A stretch of DNA of 64,000 nt from Lates calcarifer. Lineage: Eukaryota > Chordata > Actinopteri > Centropomidae. The DNA lies in contig NC_066838.1 in the NCBI RefSeq assembly GCF_001640805.2, positions 9,164,066 through 9,228,065 of the forward strand, written 5' to 3'. Below are positions 1 to 11,384 of the stretch, piece after piece. The notes beneath the pieces are model-generated. The model was given only the letters and a program-made list of their open reading frames with translations, had not been told where the DNA came from and ran no database searches. The position numbers were made by a program, and so were the translations under genes. Each line of letters opens with the position of its first letter. Within the stretch, counting starts at the first letter, position 1.

Positions 1-1090
1 ACATGGGCTATAATTAAATGTAATTTAACAGGTTTCAGAACAAATGTTGCAAGTTGGTTGTGCTAACAATAAAGTTCCTGAAATTTGAAGCATCTTTAAG
101 AGTATGTTTGGGTGCGTTTACGGCAGCCATTTTTGTTAGCGTCAATGAAGTGAGGTTCAGTCTTTGAAGATTGTTGACACCTCTTCAAAATAATGTAAAT
201 GTAACAACATTTTTCTTATGGACAGCAGGCTAAATTGTGTGCATTAGTCTGTCGGTGTTTTCAGAGTTTGTCGTCTATACTATCTGTCTTCGACACTTGT
301 ACAGCAAATCTTGTTCTTATGCTTGGCAATTCAGGTGAGAAAAGGTGAGCGTTCAGTCAAAAATCTTAACATCTTTAGGGGATAAATGCAGTGCAAATGA
401 CGCGTTTGTAAACTCTGGTTGGTTTAGAAGGGTCCCAGTGTTTATGAAACTGTGAGAACGGGGTTCATTATTTATACATAGGACCAGCCAAGAAAGTGTT
501 TGCAACATGCCAATCATTAACCTACACCTTATGACTCCACTTTTTCACTTTTTTTTAAATGGACACATAGGTTGTATTAGGTTTTTCCTCATTTTTAACC
601 ATTGCTAAGGGGTGCATGTTCATGTGAGTGGGCCTCGTGGGAAACTCGGCCATACCACAATACTGACGTCTCCCGTCTAGACCACATTAATAAACTTAAG
701 ACTGTCCCTATGCGTTTGTTTTTTAATGCTAAGTGGGGAATGTAAGCTACGATCAAGTAGAAATTGTTGTGAAAATACTCTTAGCTAGAAACAGATTATC
801 TAACAGCCACATAACCGATAAATTCTGACGGTACGGCTGTCCTGAAACCTTTTTAGGACAGGATGAGCGGAGCACTATCTTGACAAAAATGTAATCTCTG
901 ATTTGTTAGCGCATGCGTAGTAGTAGTTACGAGTAGCAGAAAACGGTATTTATTTCAGTTTATGCAAAAAGCATTTCACATCTTCACTTGATTAGCAAAG
1001 AGTAACGTAATGTTTTGGCGAGATGAAAATGCAAGACTTTTTTTTCACTGTAAAAGATATTTTTCAAAAACAGAGGCGTGGTCAATAGCG
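1..1090. other. AT-rich stretch without a recognised gene
   Basis: No open reading frame here looks like a protein and no RNA gene is recognisable. A short match to the start of 5S rRNA near 645-690 was considered and rejected. The stretch lies upstream of the U5 snRNA gene; its promoter elements begin at about 1094. Confidence 0.5.
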
Positions 1091-1093
1091 CCA

Positions 1094-1114
1094 TTATCCC
1101 ACAATGCATTGCGC
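1094..1114 (+). promoter_or_regulatory. Probable distal sequence element (ZNF143/Staf-type site) of the U5 gene
   Basis: The core CCCACAATGCATTGCGC matches the vertebrate SBS motif bound by ZNF143 (Staf), which activates snRNA genes. It lies about 208-228 bases upstream of the inferred U5 start, the usual place for a distal sequence element. The assignment rests on motif and spacing only. Confidence 0.65.
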
Positions 1115-1257
1115 ACGGATGGCAGTTACAGGCTAAGATGTTTCTTTTAACTTTCACACACAGTATTCTTGTGTAATTATGGGATGACTTTATTATGCAC
1201 ATGTTTATATATTTCAATTCAAAATAATTTTAACAGTGGTAATTTTTTTTTTACAGT

Positions 1258-1274
1258 GAAACGTAAGTGAAGAT
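1258..1274 (+). promoter_or_regulatory. Probable proximal sequence element (PSE) of the U5 gene
   Basis: The segment GAAACGTAAGTGAAGAT resembles the vertebrate snRNA PSE, which contains a core like CCGTAACTTGAAAGT. It lies 48-64 bases before the inferred transcription start, the usual position for SNAPc binding. No TATA box follows at -30, as expected for an RNA polymerase II snRNA gene such as U5. Confidence 0.6.
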
Positions 1275-1321
1275 CGTAAGGCGAAGAATGGGGTGGGCCA
1301 CTCGCATCAGCAAGGGGCAGT

Positions 1322-1435
1322 ACACTCTTGTTTCTCTTCAGATCGTATAAATCTTTCGCCTTTTACTAAAGATTTCCGTGGAGAGGAACAATAAGAGTTT
1401 TACCCAATTTTTTGATGCTCTGCGCAAGCGGGGCT
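1322..1435 (+). ncRNA. U5 spliceosomal small nuclear RNA
   Basis: U5 snRNA is a core part of the U4/U6.U5 tri-snRNP and holds the 5' and 3' exons in the spliceosome through its loop I. The sequence carries the near-invariant body found in vertebrate U5: the segment around GATCGTATAAATC, the loop I core GCCTTTTAC, and GATTTCCGTGGAGAGGAAC. An Sm site AATTTTTTG lies near 1407-1414. A 3' hairpin follows (arms 1417-1423 and 1428-1434) closed by a GCAA loop. The basal stem differs from human U5, but ACTCTT at 1324-1329 can still pair with AAGAGT at 1393-1398. Length is about 114 nt, against about 116 in human. Upstream DSE- and PSE-like elements and a 3'-box-like sequence suggest an active gene and not a retroposed pseudogene. 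The exact ends are inferred by alignment from memory. Confidence 0.95.
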
Positions 1436-1441
1436 TTCTAA

Positions 1442-1458
1442 CTTTGTGAAATATTAAG
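1442..1458 (+). terminator. Possible snRNA 3' box
   Basis: The sequence CTTTGTGAAATATTAAG lies 7 bases after the U5 3' hairpin. It resembles the snRNA 3'-box consensus GTTTN0-3AAARNNAGA, which directs Integrator-dependent 3' end formation. The match is partial. Confidence 0.4.
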
Positions 1459-2230
1459 GGTCAGTGTCTGGGTGCATTATGTGACAAGTTATACCTGAAC
1501 GTTTGGGAATATTTAAGTCCGTGTGAGAAATAGTGAGATGCAATCATAGAAGGGGAGAAGATATTGGTTTCATATCCGACCTTTCTAGTTACGGTGCAGG
1601 TGGTTGAATGTTCTGCCGTCAGTCTTGGAAACAAAGCCTTGTTTTAGTGATCTAAAATAAGTCTAATTAGTTCTTTCCGAAGCTGAATTAACTCCGTTGC
1701 AGTACGTGCCTGTGACCACAAAAGGGTGCACACTTCAAAATGAACACATTACAGTGTGCCTCATGTCCATTTATTGAAAAAACACATGATTTGTGGACAG
1801 ATTTATGTTAAAGATATATATACATCACACACACACACATACACACACATATATATATACACTTTGCAACTTTGCTGTTGCTGTCCTTTGTTTCTCCATG
1901 GCTACAAACCAAGTGGGATACTGATTAGTGTCATGGGATACACCTGGGCCCAGTGTGTCTCATGCATATAAGCCAGTGCAGCAGTCAGTCCAGCTGCCTG
2001 ACCTCCTTGCACCTTAGTCCTCTGATGTTTTGACTTCCAGAGCTGTACACCACCAATTAAAATGAGTTACCAACTCCCTTACAAACTCCATGTGTGTCTG
2101 GTTAGCTGACCTTTCCACATTCTGAACTCTATAAGCCTCTGGTACTAACTCAGACTTTCAACACCGCTGCCTTAACCAAAGAGTGATTTTGGCTTTCACT
2201 CACAGGAAGGGAGCAGTAAGCCTCCTGAGC
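1459..2230. other. Intergenic stretch with a short CA/TA repeat
   Basis: No gene recognised. A CA/TA microsatellite lies at about 1825-1860. The short open frames that cross it are repeat translations. Confidence 0.5.
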
Positions 2231-2375
2231 CTTGCCTGTTAACACACATTGCAACAACAGTATACACACTGAATCAGATCAGTTCCTATTGTCAGCTACC
2301 CTCTCAAACAACAAAAGGAAAGTGTCCGGCTCACTCTCAGAAAACATAGGAACCAACCGCAGATTGGCAGCCACA

Positions 2376-2639
2376 TCAAACCGTGATGTCAATTCTGACA
2401 ATACAGGAGCAAATCAAATCAGAGTCAGCTACGATCTTACCATCACGAACCAAACTTAGCTTGTACGGCTCCAACTCAAGTGCTTTACGTTTGGTCTCAT
2501 ATTTAATTCTCTCCACAGCCCACTTCTCCTTTTCAACATGCTGCTGGAGCTTACCATGCTCGATCTGTAACAACAGCAGTTCTTTTTGCTGCTCAAAGGT
2601 TAAACCAAGATTTAAACCAGCAACACCAGGAGCAGACAA
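2376..2639 (-). pseudogene. Gag-like coiled-coil fragment of an LTR retroelement (remnant)
   Basis: This minus-strand frame of about 87 codons is rich in E, K, Q and L and looks like a coiled coil. It resembles the charged N-terminal segment that precedes gag in fish Ty3/gypsy-like or SCAN-related retroelements. There is no capsid, protease, reverse transcriptase or integrase next to it, so only a fragment survives. Its last part is repeated in opposite orientation just to the right, around 2633-2686. The family assignment is from general appearance only; it could be part of another repeat. Confidence 0.35.
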
Positions 2640-2686
2640 GTTAGGTTGGTTCGTAATGGTAAGATCATAGCTGACTCTGACTCTCG
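2419..2686. repeat. Inverted repeat with about 45-bp arms
   Basis: The left arm (about 2419-2464) and right arm (about 2637-2686) are reverse complements with only a few mismatches, separated by about 170 bases. Each arm encodes the same short peptide pattern, LVR-x-GKI-x-ADSD, on opposite strands. This shows a duplicated and inverted piece of the same coding element. Confidence 0.75.
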
Positions 2687-3439
2687 CTGAAACATCACCA
2701 TTTCTTTAGCTATCGAAACATTAGAAACACTTTTGAGGCTTGTGAGTTTCTGTGCCATAGAAATATACGAGCGCATCCCCCCGAACGCCTTCAGTGAATG
2801 TTAACATGCGCCATTATATAAGGGGACACGACTTGAGTGGCTGCATTTCGCCATGTCACCTGTAGGGGGCACAGAAAGACACCCGCGGCGCGTGATCTGC
2901 AAGAAATTGCAAAAGGAAGAAGAATAAATTGTAAAAGAAGAAGAAAAATCAAAACAGAGGAAAGAAAAACAAAATGTCGAATTTAAACACGAGACAGCGC
3001 TGTCTCAGTCACAGTCAGACTGTAGGGCGTTTTCTTGTCGTTCATGGATTTTTTGTGGACACCACTGATAATCAAAGTCACATCGCAGTAAGTCGTCCGG
3101 TCCCAGCCGGTGAAAGAAAGGAACCCCCTCTGCACCGACTGAATAAAACTGATAAACACTGCTTTCTTCTTCTGTCGCTAAGGGGATGAGACCTGTGCAT
3201 CAGAGAAAGACGGGGGTGCATCTCGAGCAGCTGAGATTACTCCACATTTTAAATCTTATTATCCCGTAAACTGCTGATTATTATTACAGTCAGAGGTTGT
3301 CCTGCTTGTAACGTCCTCGGCTCAGATCGGTCATGGATGCAGATGATGTCGTAAAGACAGAAAAGTTAACAGACTGTAACAATACTGCTGCTGTTAGTAG
3401 CTGTGATCTGGAAATGTTACCACCTGTGATGATGATGTG

Positions 3440-4640
3440 ACCACGGTTATGTGCAACATTATGTAAGAGAGCTGTGAGCAGAGGGAAAGACTTAGGGCAC
3501 CTAACCACCAGTACTGTGTACAACCACTTGCATTACAAACATTGCAATGAGGCAAGCATCTGCAGCACTCAGGGCAGCAGGAGATCACAGACAAACCCTC
3601 CCCCTGCCCACTTACTGCCCTTGGCACCACCTGATTTACCAAATGACCCAATGAGCCAGACAATCACTGAAACTTGGTGAGATGAATACAGGCAATTGAT
3701 ACAGAGTACACTCCAGCAGAAATCTTGCAATACCTCTGTGACCTTGTTGAAAGGGGCAAACTACGATCCCACGCAGATTTACTGTGGGGTTCATTGGCAC
3801 CAACAACACCTGCAGTATTGTGAAAGCCATGTCAGACAGTGGCTTTGAGCACAGTAGACGAATGGCTCACTTTCCTCACTTGATTGTAACACCTGCTATT
3901 GAAAAGTGGTTAGTGTGTTCAATGCTGCGAGACAAATGACCTACATGGTTCATATGTCAGACAAAGCAATAGCTAAACTGCATGAGGTGCAGAAGCAACT
4001 TGGCCTTGTGGCTGCTCTAGTTCATGGTGTGCCAAGCAGGTGGACCACAGTGTTGTTCATGCTGCAGCACCTGTTGGAGCAGAGGAACACTGACTGCCTT
4101 GTCCGCAGAGATCGCCCTCGGTGGGTTCATCTTAGAGCATCAGTGGGCTTTGATGGAGGCCATAGTCAAAGTCTTGGAGCCATTTGAGGAAGCAACATGC
4201 ACAATGTGCCAAGATTAGACATCCATTCCCTCTGTGATTCCATGCATACAGGCCCTCAGCGCCGCACTGAAAGAACTTATATAAATAATGATGCCAGTGA
4301 TCTGTTAGAGACTCACAAGCTAGTGGGTTCACTGCTGAGCCGCCTCGAGGAACACTTTTAGCACGTCTTAGAAATGCCCACCAACACCTACTTCAAAGCC
4401 ACTCTCTTAGACCCCAGATTTAAGATCATGTCCGCGGTGCTGCTCAGCAAGTTGGATTTTGATAGGTTGAAAACGGCTGTGGCAGTGGAGGTTGAGGAGT
4501 TGTTGGAGCAGGACATTACAAACTCAGCAGGTGAAGCTGGGTCTTTATCAGGCACAGCACCAAAATCTGAAGCCACCAGCAGCAAGCCAACAAGGCTCTT
4601 CAGGGGGGAAATGCAGTCTTACAGCAACTAATGCAGTATC
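3440..4640 (+). pseudogene. Broken hAT-type (ZBED-like) transposase
   Basis: hAT transposases cut and paste DNA using a BED zinc finger and an RNase H-like core with a C-terminal hAT dimerisation region. A BED-finger-like end (YNHLHYKHCNE) lies near 3525-3555. A central segment resembling ZBED proteins, with VPSRWTT and LLEQR, lies near 4020-4085. The typical block TLLDPRFK occurs near 4398-4425. Stops and frame changes separate these pieces (for example near 3680, 3850-3900 and 4190-4370), so the gene is dead. No intact N-terminus or clear terminal inverted repeats were found. It could be a decayed transposon or a decayed copy of a domesticated ZBED gene. Confidence 0.7.
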
Positions 4641-4949
4641 TTTGTCAAAGATAATGACAGTGTCACGACGAGTAGAGACCTACAGAGCAGACAGCAGCAC
4701 ACAGTCACTGACCTCTGACCTAATGATTTCATAATTATTTACATTTTTAAGTCAGGCTCTCTATGTTCAGTGTCCACACAATGTGAAGTGAAAATCATTT
4801 AATACATGCTTCCAAAAAAGTTTTAATTGGTCCTGCTGGGCATTAGACAGTGGATCTTTGATAGATTCACTGTCTAATGAGTTTTATACTTTTATTGGTC
4901 ACATCATTCTTCACTTATTCACAGTCATAAATAAAAAAAAATACACCCA

Positions 4950-5140
4950 CAGTCCAAAGACATATAAGAGGTTAATTGGTGCCCATAGATGTGAATGTGA
5001 GTGTGAATGATTGTCTTTGTTTGCCTTGCAATGGACTGGCGATCCGTACAGGGTGTACCCCACCCAGTGTCAGCAGGGATAGGCTCCAGTGCCTTGCGAC
5101 CCTTAACGAATAAGCGGTATAGATAATGAATGAAGGTTAT
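4950..5140 (+). mobile_element. Teleost LINE/SINE-type 3' tail fragment
   Basis: The stretch reads like a very common fish interspersed repeat: a GTGAATGTGAGTGTGAATG block, then a GATGGACTGGCGA-like block (here ATGGACTGGCGATCC), GGGATAGGCTCCAG, a segment resembling GCGACCC, ATAAGCGGTATAGATAATG, and a GAATGAA tail. These sequences form the 3' end of retroposed elements in many teleosts. Only the tail is present, and the exact family was not determined. Confidence 0.7.
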
Positions 5141-6216
5141 AAAGCAAATTTGCAGAGAACAGTTAAAGAAATCCAAAAGTTGAGATCTGAAAAACATGTC
5201 AAAACATCAAGTTTGACAGGCAGTTTTTAATTGCACTTCAGTTTTAATATTTGAAACATTTTAACATTTATACTTAAAGCATTCAGCTAATTTCATCAGC
5301 AGTAATTAGTGCAAACATTTGGAACCATATTAAGCAGTGTTGCTTTTTTACACTTACAGATTTTCTGCAGTTTATTTGGCTCACATGAAATCACATACAA
5401 ATCCAACATCGTCTTTGCAGTTTTTACTCTTCAAAGCTATGTACATGTTGAAATGGCTTTGGAGCCTCTATTTATGCAATTATAAATTACCCAGAGAGCC
5501 TTGCAAATGATAACAGTAAATCATTAGATATTTTGTCAGACAATGATAATCATATTTAAAATACTTACATTTAAAACAGATCATTATCATGCCTGAATGA
5601 GCTGTGAAATGTAAATTGACATCCCAGTATAAATAATGAATGAATTAATGAATGTAAATTGACATTCACAATAATCTGAAATGAATAAATGGCTACGTTT
5701 ATGTTTTTAACAATATAGCCTAAAAAAAACAAATTTAAATGTGGATTCTTTTATCTGTCACTTAGAGGTTTTGTTGTGAGATGTAGCAGGAGTTCTCTTT
5801 GTCCATTTAACAATAATGTCAAATGAAATTAGAAATACATGACTGCATTTGTTAAATCTCATATTAATCCTTTATTAATTATTTACCTTCATCTCAGTTA
5901 ATGAATTGCATTATGAATTTCTGCAAGGCTCTGCAGGTTTCCTCTACTTGTCTTCAGCTCTAGCTACTGTGTAGTCAGCAGGAACTAACTTTAAGCATCT
6001 GACTTTTTTCCTATGCAATCCACAACAAAGTCAAACAACTTTGAAAATATCAAATGCTTCACTTCGTGTCAAAGGCACAATTAGATCACAGCAGGTACAA
6101 TTCTGCAGTGACAGACACAAAAAGCAAATTTAGATATTTTTAGGTAAGAAAATCTTCTTTGGTTTGTGCTGATATTTAAAGTGTGTTGATGGTTATTTCC
6201 CTGCATATCATGGTTT
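5141..6216. other. AT-rich spacer and stac3 3' region
   Basis: No gene recognised. Reading on the minus strand, the stac3 3' UTR runs leftward from 6216. Candidate AATAAA signals on that strand lie at 5871-5876 and 5371-5376, giving a 3' UTR of about 0.35 or 0.85 kb. Confidence 0.45.
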
Positions 6217-9200
6217 TTATGTCACAGTGATCTCCTGCAGCAAGTCAGCAGGGAAGTAGCCCAGCTTGCGTCCAGTGCTGACCTTCAAGTAGCCGCCTTT
6301 CTCATCTCCTTTCTTCACCACAATCTGAAACAACAGTGTTATCAATATTAACTTAACACTCTCTCAGAGGCTTGTACACATTGGTTGATACATTTTGAGT
6401 GCTGACACTGAGGGTACAATAGTGTTAGTGGGTATTTTGATTGTAAAACATTTATAGTATGAACAAAATACCAAGGCAGGACTATGATGTAATGATGTTT
6501 CTGTTGTTGTAAAGAAAAGAAACACTTTATTGCAGATATGAGCTCAACAACAGCACCAACACTGGACAAACATGTTGCAGTGTTTGTGCAAAATATGATC
6601 AGAAATGTTGCATGTTGCTCAGTTATATGTACACTTATGCACATTGGTGCAGCTACCTGATCTTTCTTCAGTGTGATCTGTCCCATCTCTCTGTTCCCTA
6701 CAAAGGAGCGTGTCACCTTGTAAACTCTTTCTGCAGCACGCACTTTTATGAGGTAGTTGGTGGGGAAGTAGCCCGTCTTTTCTCCCATCTTTCCCTGAAA
6801 ATGGAGTGAACAGACTTGTACTGTAGGCTGAAACAGCACATTTAAAGACTCAGATTAAAGCTCAGATAATGAAACTCACCCTCCACCACTCCTCATTGGA
6901 GTCATCCAGGACTGTGATCCGATCACCAGGGCTGATACACAAATGCATACACAATCAATATCTTTCATTGCCGCCTTTTTGTTTAATAATTAAGTGCAAT
7001 ATTTTAAAAAAGTCTACACTTAATTAAAATTAAGGTAGATTTAATTAAATAGATTACAGAATAAATGCTTTATACTGTATGTAATTACTGCCTGTTTGGG
7101 CATTGTGTCTTTCAAACTTACTGGAAGTCGAGGTCATCTTTCTCAATGGCCTTGAAGCGATAGAGAGCCAGGTAATAGTGGGTTTGGGAGAATGTACCCT
7201 TACTCTGTTGAAGAAACAGCACAGATGCTACTGCATGTGACAACTGATACTGAGTCATAAAAAAAAGCAGCATTACAGTCGGTAAAATAATACATTAGTT
7301 GCTCTGAGTAGCTGCTTTAGAGTGAAACTGAACTGTATGATTTCTCACCTTGTCATCTGCTTTATCTCCTCCTTTCTCCTTCTTCTCATCAGGCTTCCCT
7401 GTTGAAATTGAGAACGAGTCATCGTTCTTATTCTGGGTATGTGGCATCCTTGAATTGAATTTGTAACTTTGTAATTTTTTGTTTATTTTCACAACACAAC
7501 ACATCCTCTGGAGAGTGTGTTTTTAATTTGAATCTATGTTCAATATAGGATCATGAAGAAAGTATTATTTTTATTGACCATAACAAGTATACAGTATGCC
7601 ACAGAGAGCATCCAACCATCTAACTGTTTAGTTTCTCTGTACCTTCTCCTCCCTCCTCATTCTCTTTGGGCTGTTGGTTCTCCTCTTCCTCCTCCTCCAT
7701 CATCATCATCATCTAGAGGACAAAACACTGTTAAATGCAGCACCCTACACAAATATCATATTTCATTATACATATTAGTACATGACTTCAAACCCTTTCA
7801 AAATGTTGTATTTGCTTGAATAAGCTTTGTCTGACTGTGTGAAAGACATAGAAGTTTTATTTCCAAAAAAATGACTTTTTATGGCTTGATTAAAAGTTTA
7901 TTGTACACTCACATTTTTCTTGTCATTTTCATTCTTTTTTCGCTCCTTATTTGCCATGATGACACCGACCCGCAGGGTGTCAAAGACTGGGTCATTCCGG
8001 TTTGGGTTGTCTGGTCAAGAACAGTTAGTCAGTGGTACAGATAATTAAATTGTGTTTAACTTTCACAAATAGACTATATTCTTACTCAGACACAATAATT
8101 TAAATAAAAAATTATTTCTCTTTGGCTAAGGCATATCAGATTTTTCTGAAAGCATTAGAGAGCATATTCCTTAAACCTAAAAGTGACAAAATATGGAGGT
8201 AAAGGGTTTTCATTAGAGAATGGTATGTTATTCATTGAGTTAACTATTCAGTTGTTTTCTGTTAAATTAATATTTCAATTTTCAAACCCCTCTCCACACA
8301 GCCAGGTGTGTCAGGTGCCACTCACAATACATGTGTAGTGTGTAATTGTAGAATTTAAACTCTCTGCATGTTGCAAATACCCACTAACTAAAATAACAAT
8401 GACATGTCCAAAGTCTCCTTCAGCTACAGCCTTGAATATAAGGTTAAACCTAGATATAGATGAGACTGTCATTCAGGACTTAGTGGACTCACTTGGATCT
8501 GGTTGGTCACTGCTGTACAGGGGGGAGCTGTAGGCCCTTCTGAAGCCAGGTGGCTACAGGGAATAAAAAGAGAACATTACACAGGAATGTTTCCAGCCAG
8601 TGTTAGTCATAAATATCTGTCTTACCAAGGGCAAATTAATGGGAATGCAACAGCGGAAGGAACAGGACTCACAATTTTGCCAAAGCATCTCTGGAACTCG
8701 ACATATGACTGACATGAATGGTGGATGTTGGTCTTGCAGTTTTTACACCTCAGAGCAAACTTGTTGTTCACTGAAAGATAAACAGGGAAATAAAAGACTC
8801 TTGCGTCTGTCAAAAAATATAGTGTTGTTGATGATGTATGCATATATATTTTCTTGACTTAATGTGCAGTACATACAGACTATCATGCGAGCACAGACGT
8901 CACAGAACTTGGGTTTCTTGCAGTAGTGGTCCTTGAACTTGTGGGGTTTGTCATTGATCCGGATGACTGGCTCGGGAGGAGGTTCCGGTTCCTTCTCCTC
9001 CACCTCCACCTCCTCCTCATATATAAAATAGACCTGGAGACACAAAGGACACATTAAAAAAAAACAAAAAACAAAACACACACACACACACACAATCCAA
9101 TCCATGGGTAAGGTTTTGATGCTGCCCCTTAAGCTTTGCCTACATAGGAGATGGAATATTACAATGTGGAGTAGGTTCATATGAATAATATAGAGATCCT

Positions 9201-10164
9201 ATGGAAAAAAAAGTTTATTAAAGTGGTGAAATTAAATACGCTTGCCTACAGTCCCTGTGTATCATTGCCAGTAGAAAGAGGCAGTGGTTAAATACACTTT
9301 TATTGGATTAAGCTACTTTTTATCATCTAAAGAATGACATTTCTAATGAAACCCACAGAGCAGTCAGTGATGTTATTTTATCCCACAGGGGAATAAAAGA
9401 ACAGAAACATTTAAGTCAGAGCTCATATTTTTCCAACTGAGGCTGCACCACGTTCCTGTCCCAGCTGGTGGCTATTTTAAACCGCCGGGGAATGGCACCA
9501 CCAACAGCAGGGGGGTTGACATGGTCCTGTCACTCACTGTATCTCCGTCCTCTCTCACTACATTCTCAGGCGCCGGAGGGTTGTCATGGATATCCACTGA
9601 GTTTTTGTCATCCTCCCTGACACACACACAAAGAAAAAAAAAAACACAAAGCAATGACTAACATCAAATCAGCAGCTACATATCATTACTTCATTGTGAA
9701 AAGTTTGAATCTTCAAAAAGTTAACTTTAGTTTTTAAACTCGACTTCATGTTTGTCCGTAGGTGAACATGTGATACTTGAACAGGACATTTGAAAATAAA
9801 AAATATGTTGAGGTTACAAGGTTTTCACAGGATAGTGTGCTAGAGTGTTCTGATGTAAGCAACATGCTTTGTGTCAGTATCAAATTGCCACCTTAAAATA
9901 GTTGAGCGTTGATCATTTATTCTGGGAGACTAGATACATTTTCTCCAATAAACATGAAGCTGCTTTACCATAACTGTATGTGAATATGGAAACAGACATG
10001 GACAACTGTTGATGGTTTTCAGTCTGGGCTGTTGCACTCAGTAAAATTTCAGTTGAGCCTTGTGGAGATGGTGAAGAGGTGCAGGCAGGCAAAGAAGGAC
10101 AAGCCATATGTTTGTGCTGCAGAGATAACTGAACAGATTTCAGGAAATATACTCACTGGTCCAT
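6217..10164 (-). CDS. stac3: SH3 and cysteine-rich domain-containing protein 3 (12 coding exons)
   Basis: Stac3 links the voltage sensor CaV1.1 to the triad and is needed for skeletal-muscle excitation-contraction coupling. Coding exons in transcript order: 10164-10157, 9616-9538, 9033-8877, 8770-8673, 8553-8493, 8010-7913, 7712-7643, 7398-7349, 7204-7122, 6931-6880, 6794-6657, 6324-6217. They sum to 1002 nt, 333 codons plus stop, against 364 in human. The first coding exon holds only 8 nt (ATGGACCA), so the start rests on that exon joining in frame. An acidic, proline-rich stretch covers about residues 35-51. A C1 zinc domain covers about 60-110, with H60, C73/C76, C90/C93, H98, C101 and C110. 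The first SH3 spans about 217-270, the second about 275-331. The paired tryptophans W250-W251 lie where the human Native American myopathy residue (W284) falls. Every intron used is GT-AG. The longer acidic and SH3 spacing fits STAC3 better than STAC or STAC2. Confidence 0.95.
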
Positions 10165-10996
10165 GGTGTTTGTTGGACAGTTTCAGTACTTCCTCACCTA
10201 CAAAGATATTTGTACATTTATTCTTTTAATAATAGCATTTTCTGTTAAAATATGTATTCTCCCATATCCACTACCATTGCAGGTAAAGCACCAAGACATA
10301 TGCATACTTCTAATTAAACACATTTGAATGACACAAACAGGCAGCAAATCAGGTGATATTTAGCATTTACTGTAAATTCATCATTCATTCATTTTGGCCT
10401 TCATAAGGCATTCAGTCCAAATGTATTACATAGATTTTGGCACAGTATTTTGTAATCCTTTATTGTCTGTAAGAGGATAATTATAAAAACCTTACTGTTA
10501 CACAACATAATTTCATGTACTAGTTGTCATATTGAAACTAGTTCAGTATAAGTACTGTTAAGACACAGCACACGCAGTGACACAAATGTGAGTACAGATT
10601 TACAGGATGTATTCTTATGTCTGTGTGAACACTTAATAAATACTTGTAAAGAAATACAAGTTACATGTAGCTGTGCACTTATTGCATACGCACACACTCT
10701 GTTTGAATGCTGTCCACTCAACCCAAACTATTCAAGGGTTGTGAAATTTAATCTCATCCCAGCTAAATTTGGGTACCTCTGCCAGTCAGGAGAAGAAGAG
10801 TGAAATTCACAGCGATAAAAATCAGTCCTTGTGAATAAAAAACATTCACAATATGACAGCTGTTCAACCAGTATTTCAAAGCTGTATGTAACTGTCCCAC
10901 TGACATTAACTCAAATAAACTGACTTTAACGCTTTTGTCATGCAAACACATTTTGCAATAGAAAAACCCATGTTTCAGATTTATACTGGAACATAC

Positions 10997-11180
10997 CTGT
11001 AGTCAAAAGTCACACAGATCACACAGAAGAAACTACAAATCCAGTGAGCGGGAGAATCTCTGTGAATGAGTCCTTCACCTGCTGGCGATGAGTGGAGCGC
11101 TGTGCGACCAGTGGGTCTGAGTCTAACAGACTAGCCGACCAACCTGCCTCCTCACCTCAGGCCCTTGGGAATCTGCGTTA
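10997..11180 (-). other. Possible non-coding first exon of stac3
   Basis: On the minus strand a consensus donor CAG|gtatgt ends a candidate exon at 10997. It could splice to the 5' UTR just before the ATG, where an acceptor-like TTTGTAG lies near 10199. The upstream end is inferred from a TATA-like sequence about 25-30 bases farther on. No protein evidence is possible here. Confidence 0.35.
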
Positions 11181-11204
11181 ACCCTCACACAGTCTGGACC
11201 CCTT

Positions 11205-11384
11205 TCTTTATGCCCTCTGTAGACTCGCCAGGTGATTTCCAAAGTGATTTCAGGCTCGGGGTATGAACATGTGTCCGTAATTGTGTGCTTATCTATAATT
11301 TTGTTCGTGTATTTTTGTATGTGTGTGTTTGTGTGCGTGGTAGGCTGAGCACTCATGTGTCAAGCTGACTGTTTGCGACAGCTG
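11205..11384 (-). promoter_or_regulatory. Candidate stac3 promoter with TATA-like box and E-boxes
   Basis: On the minus strand, GGCATAAAG at 11205-11213 resembles a TATA box. E-boxes CAGGTG (11229-11234, plus-strand reading) and CAGCTG (11379-11384) lie upstream. MyoD-family factors bind such E-boxes in muscle genes, which would suit stac3. This is inference from short motifs. Confidence 0.3.

Noticed and set aside
643..715. Short similarity to the start of 5S rRNA (CGGCCATACCAC) followed by weaker matches
   Set aside because: One exact 12-base match to some part of 5S is expected about once by chance in a 64-kb window, and the internal control boxes are not recognisable.
6348..6839. 163-codon minus-strand open frame
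   Set aside because: It is stac3 exon 11 read through into intron on both sides; the frame outside the exon has no similarity to STAC proteins.
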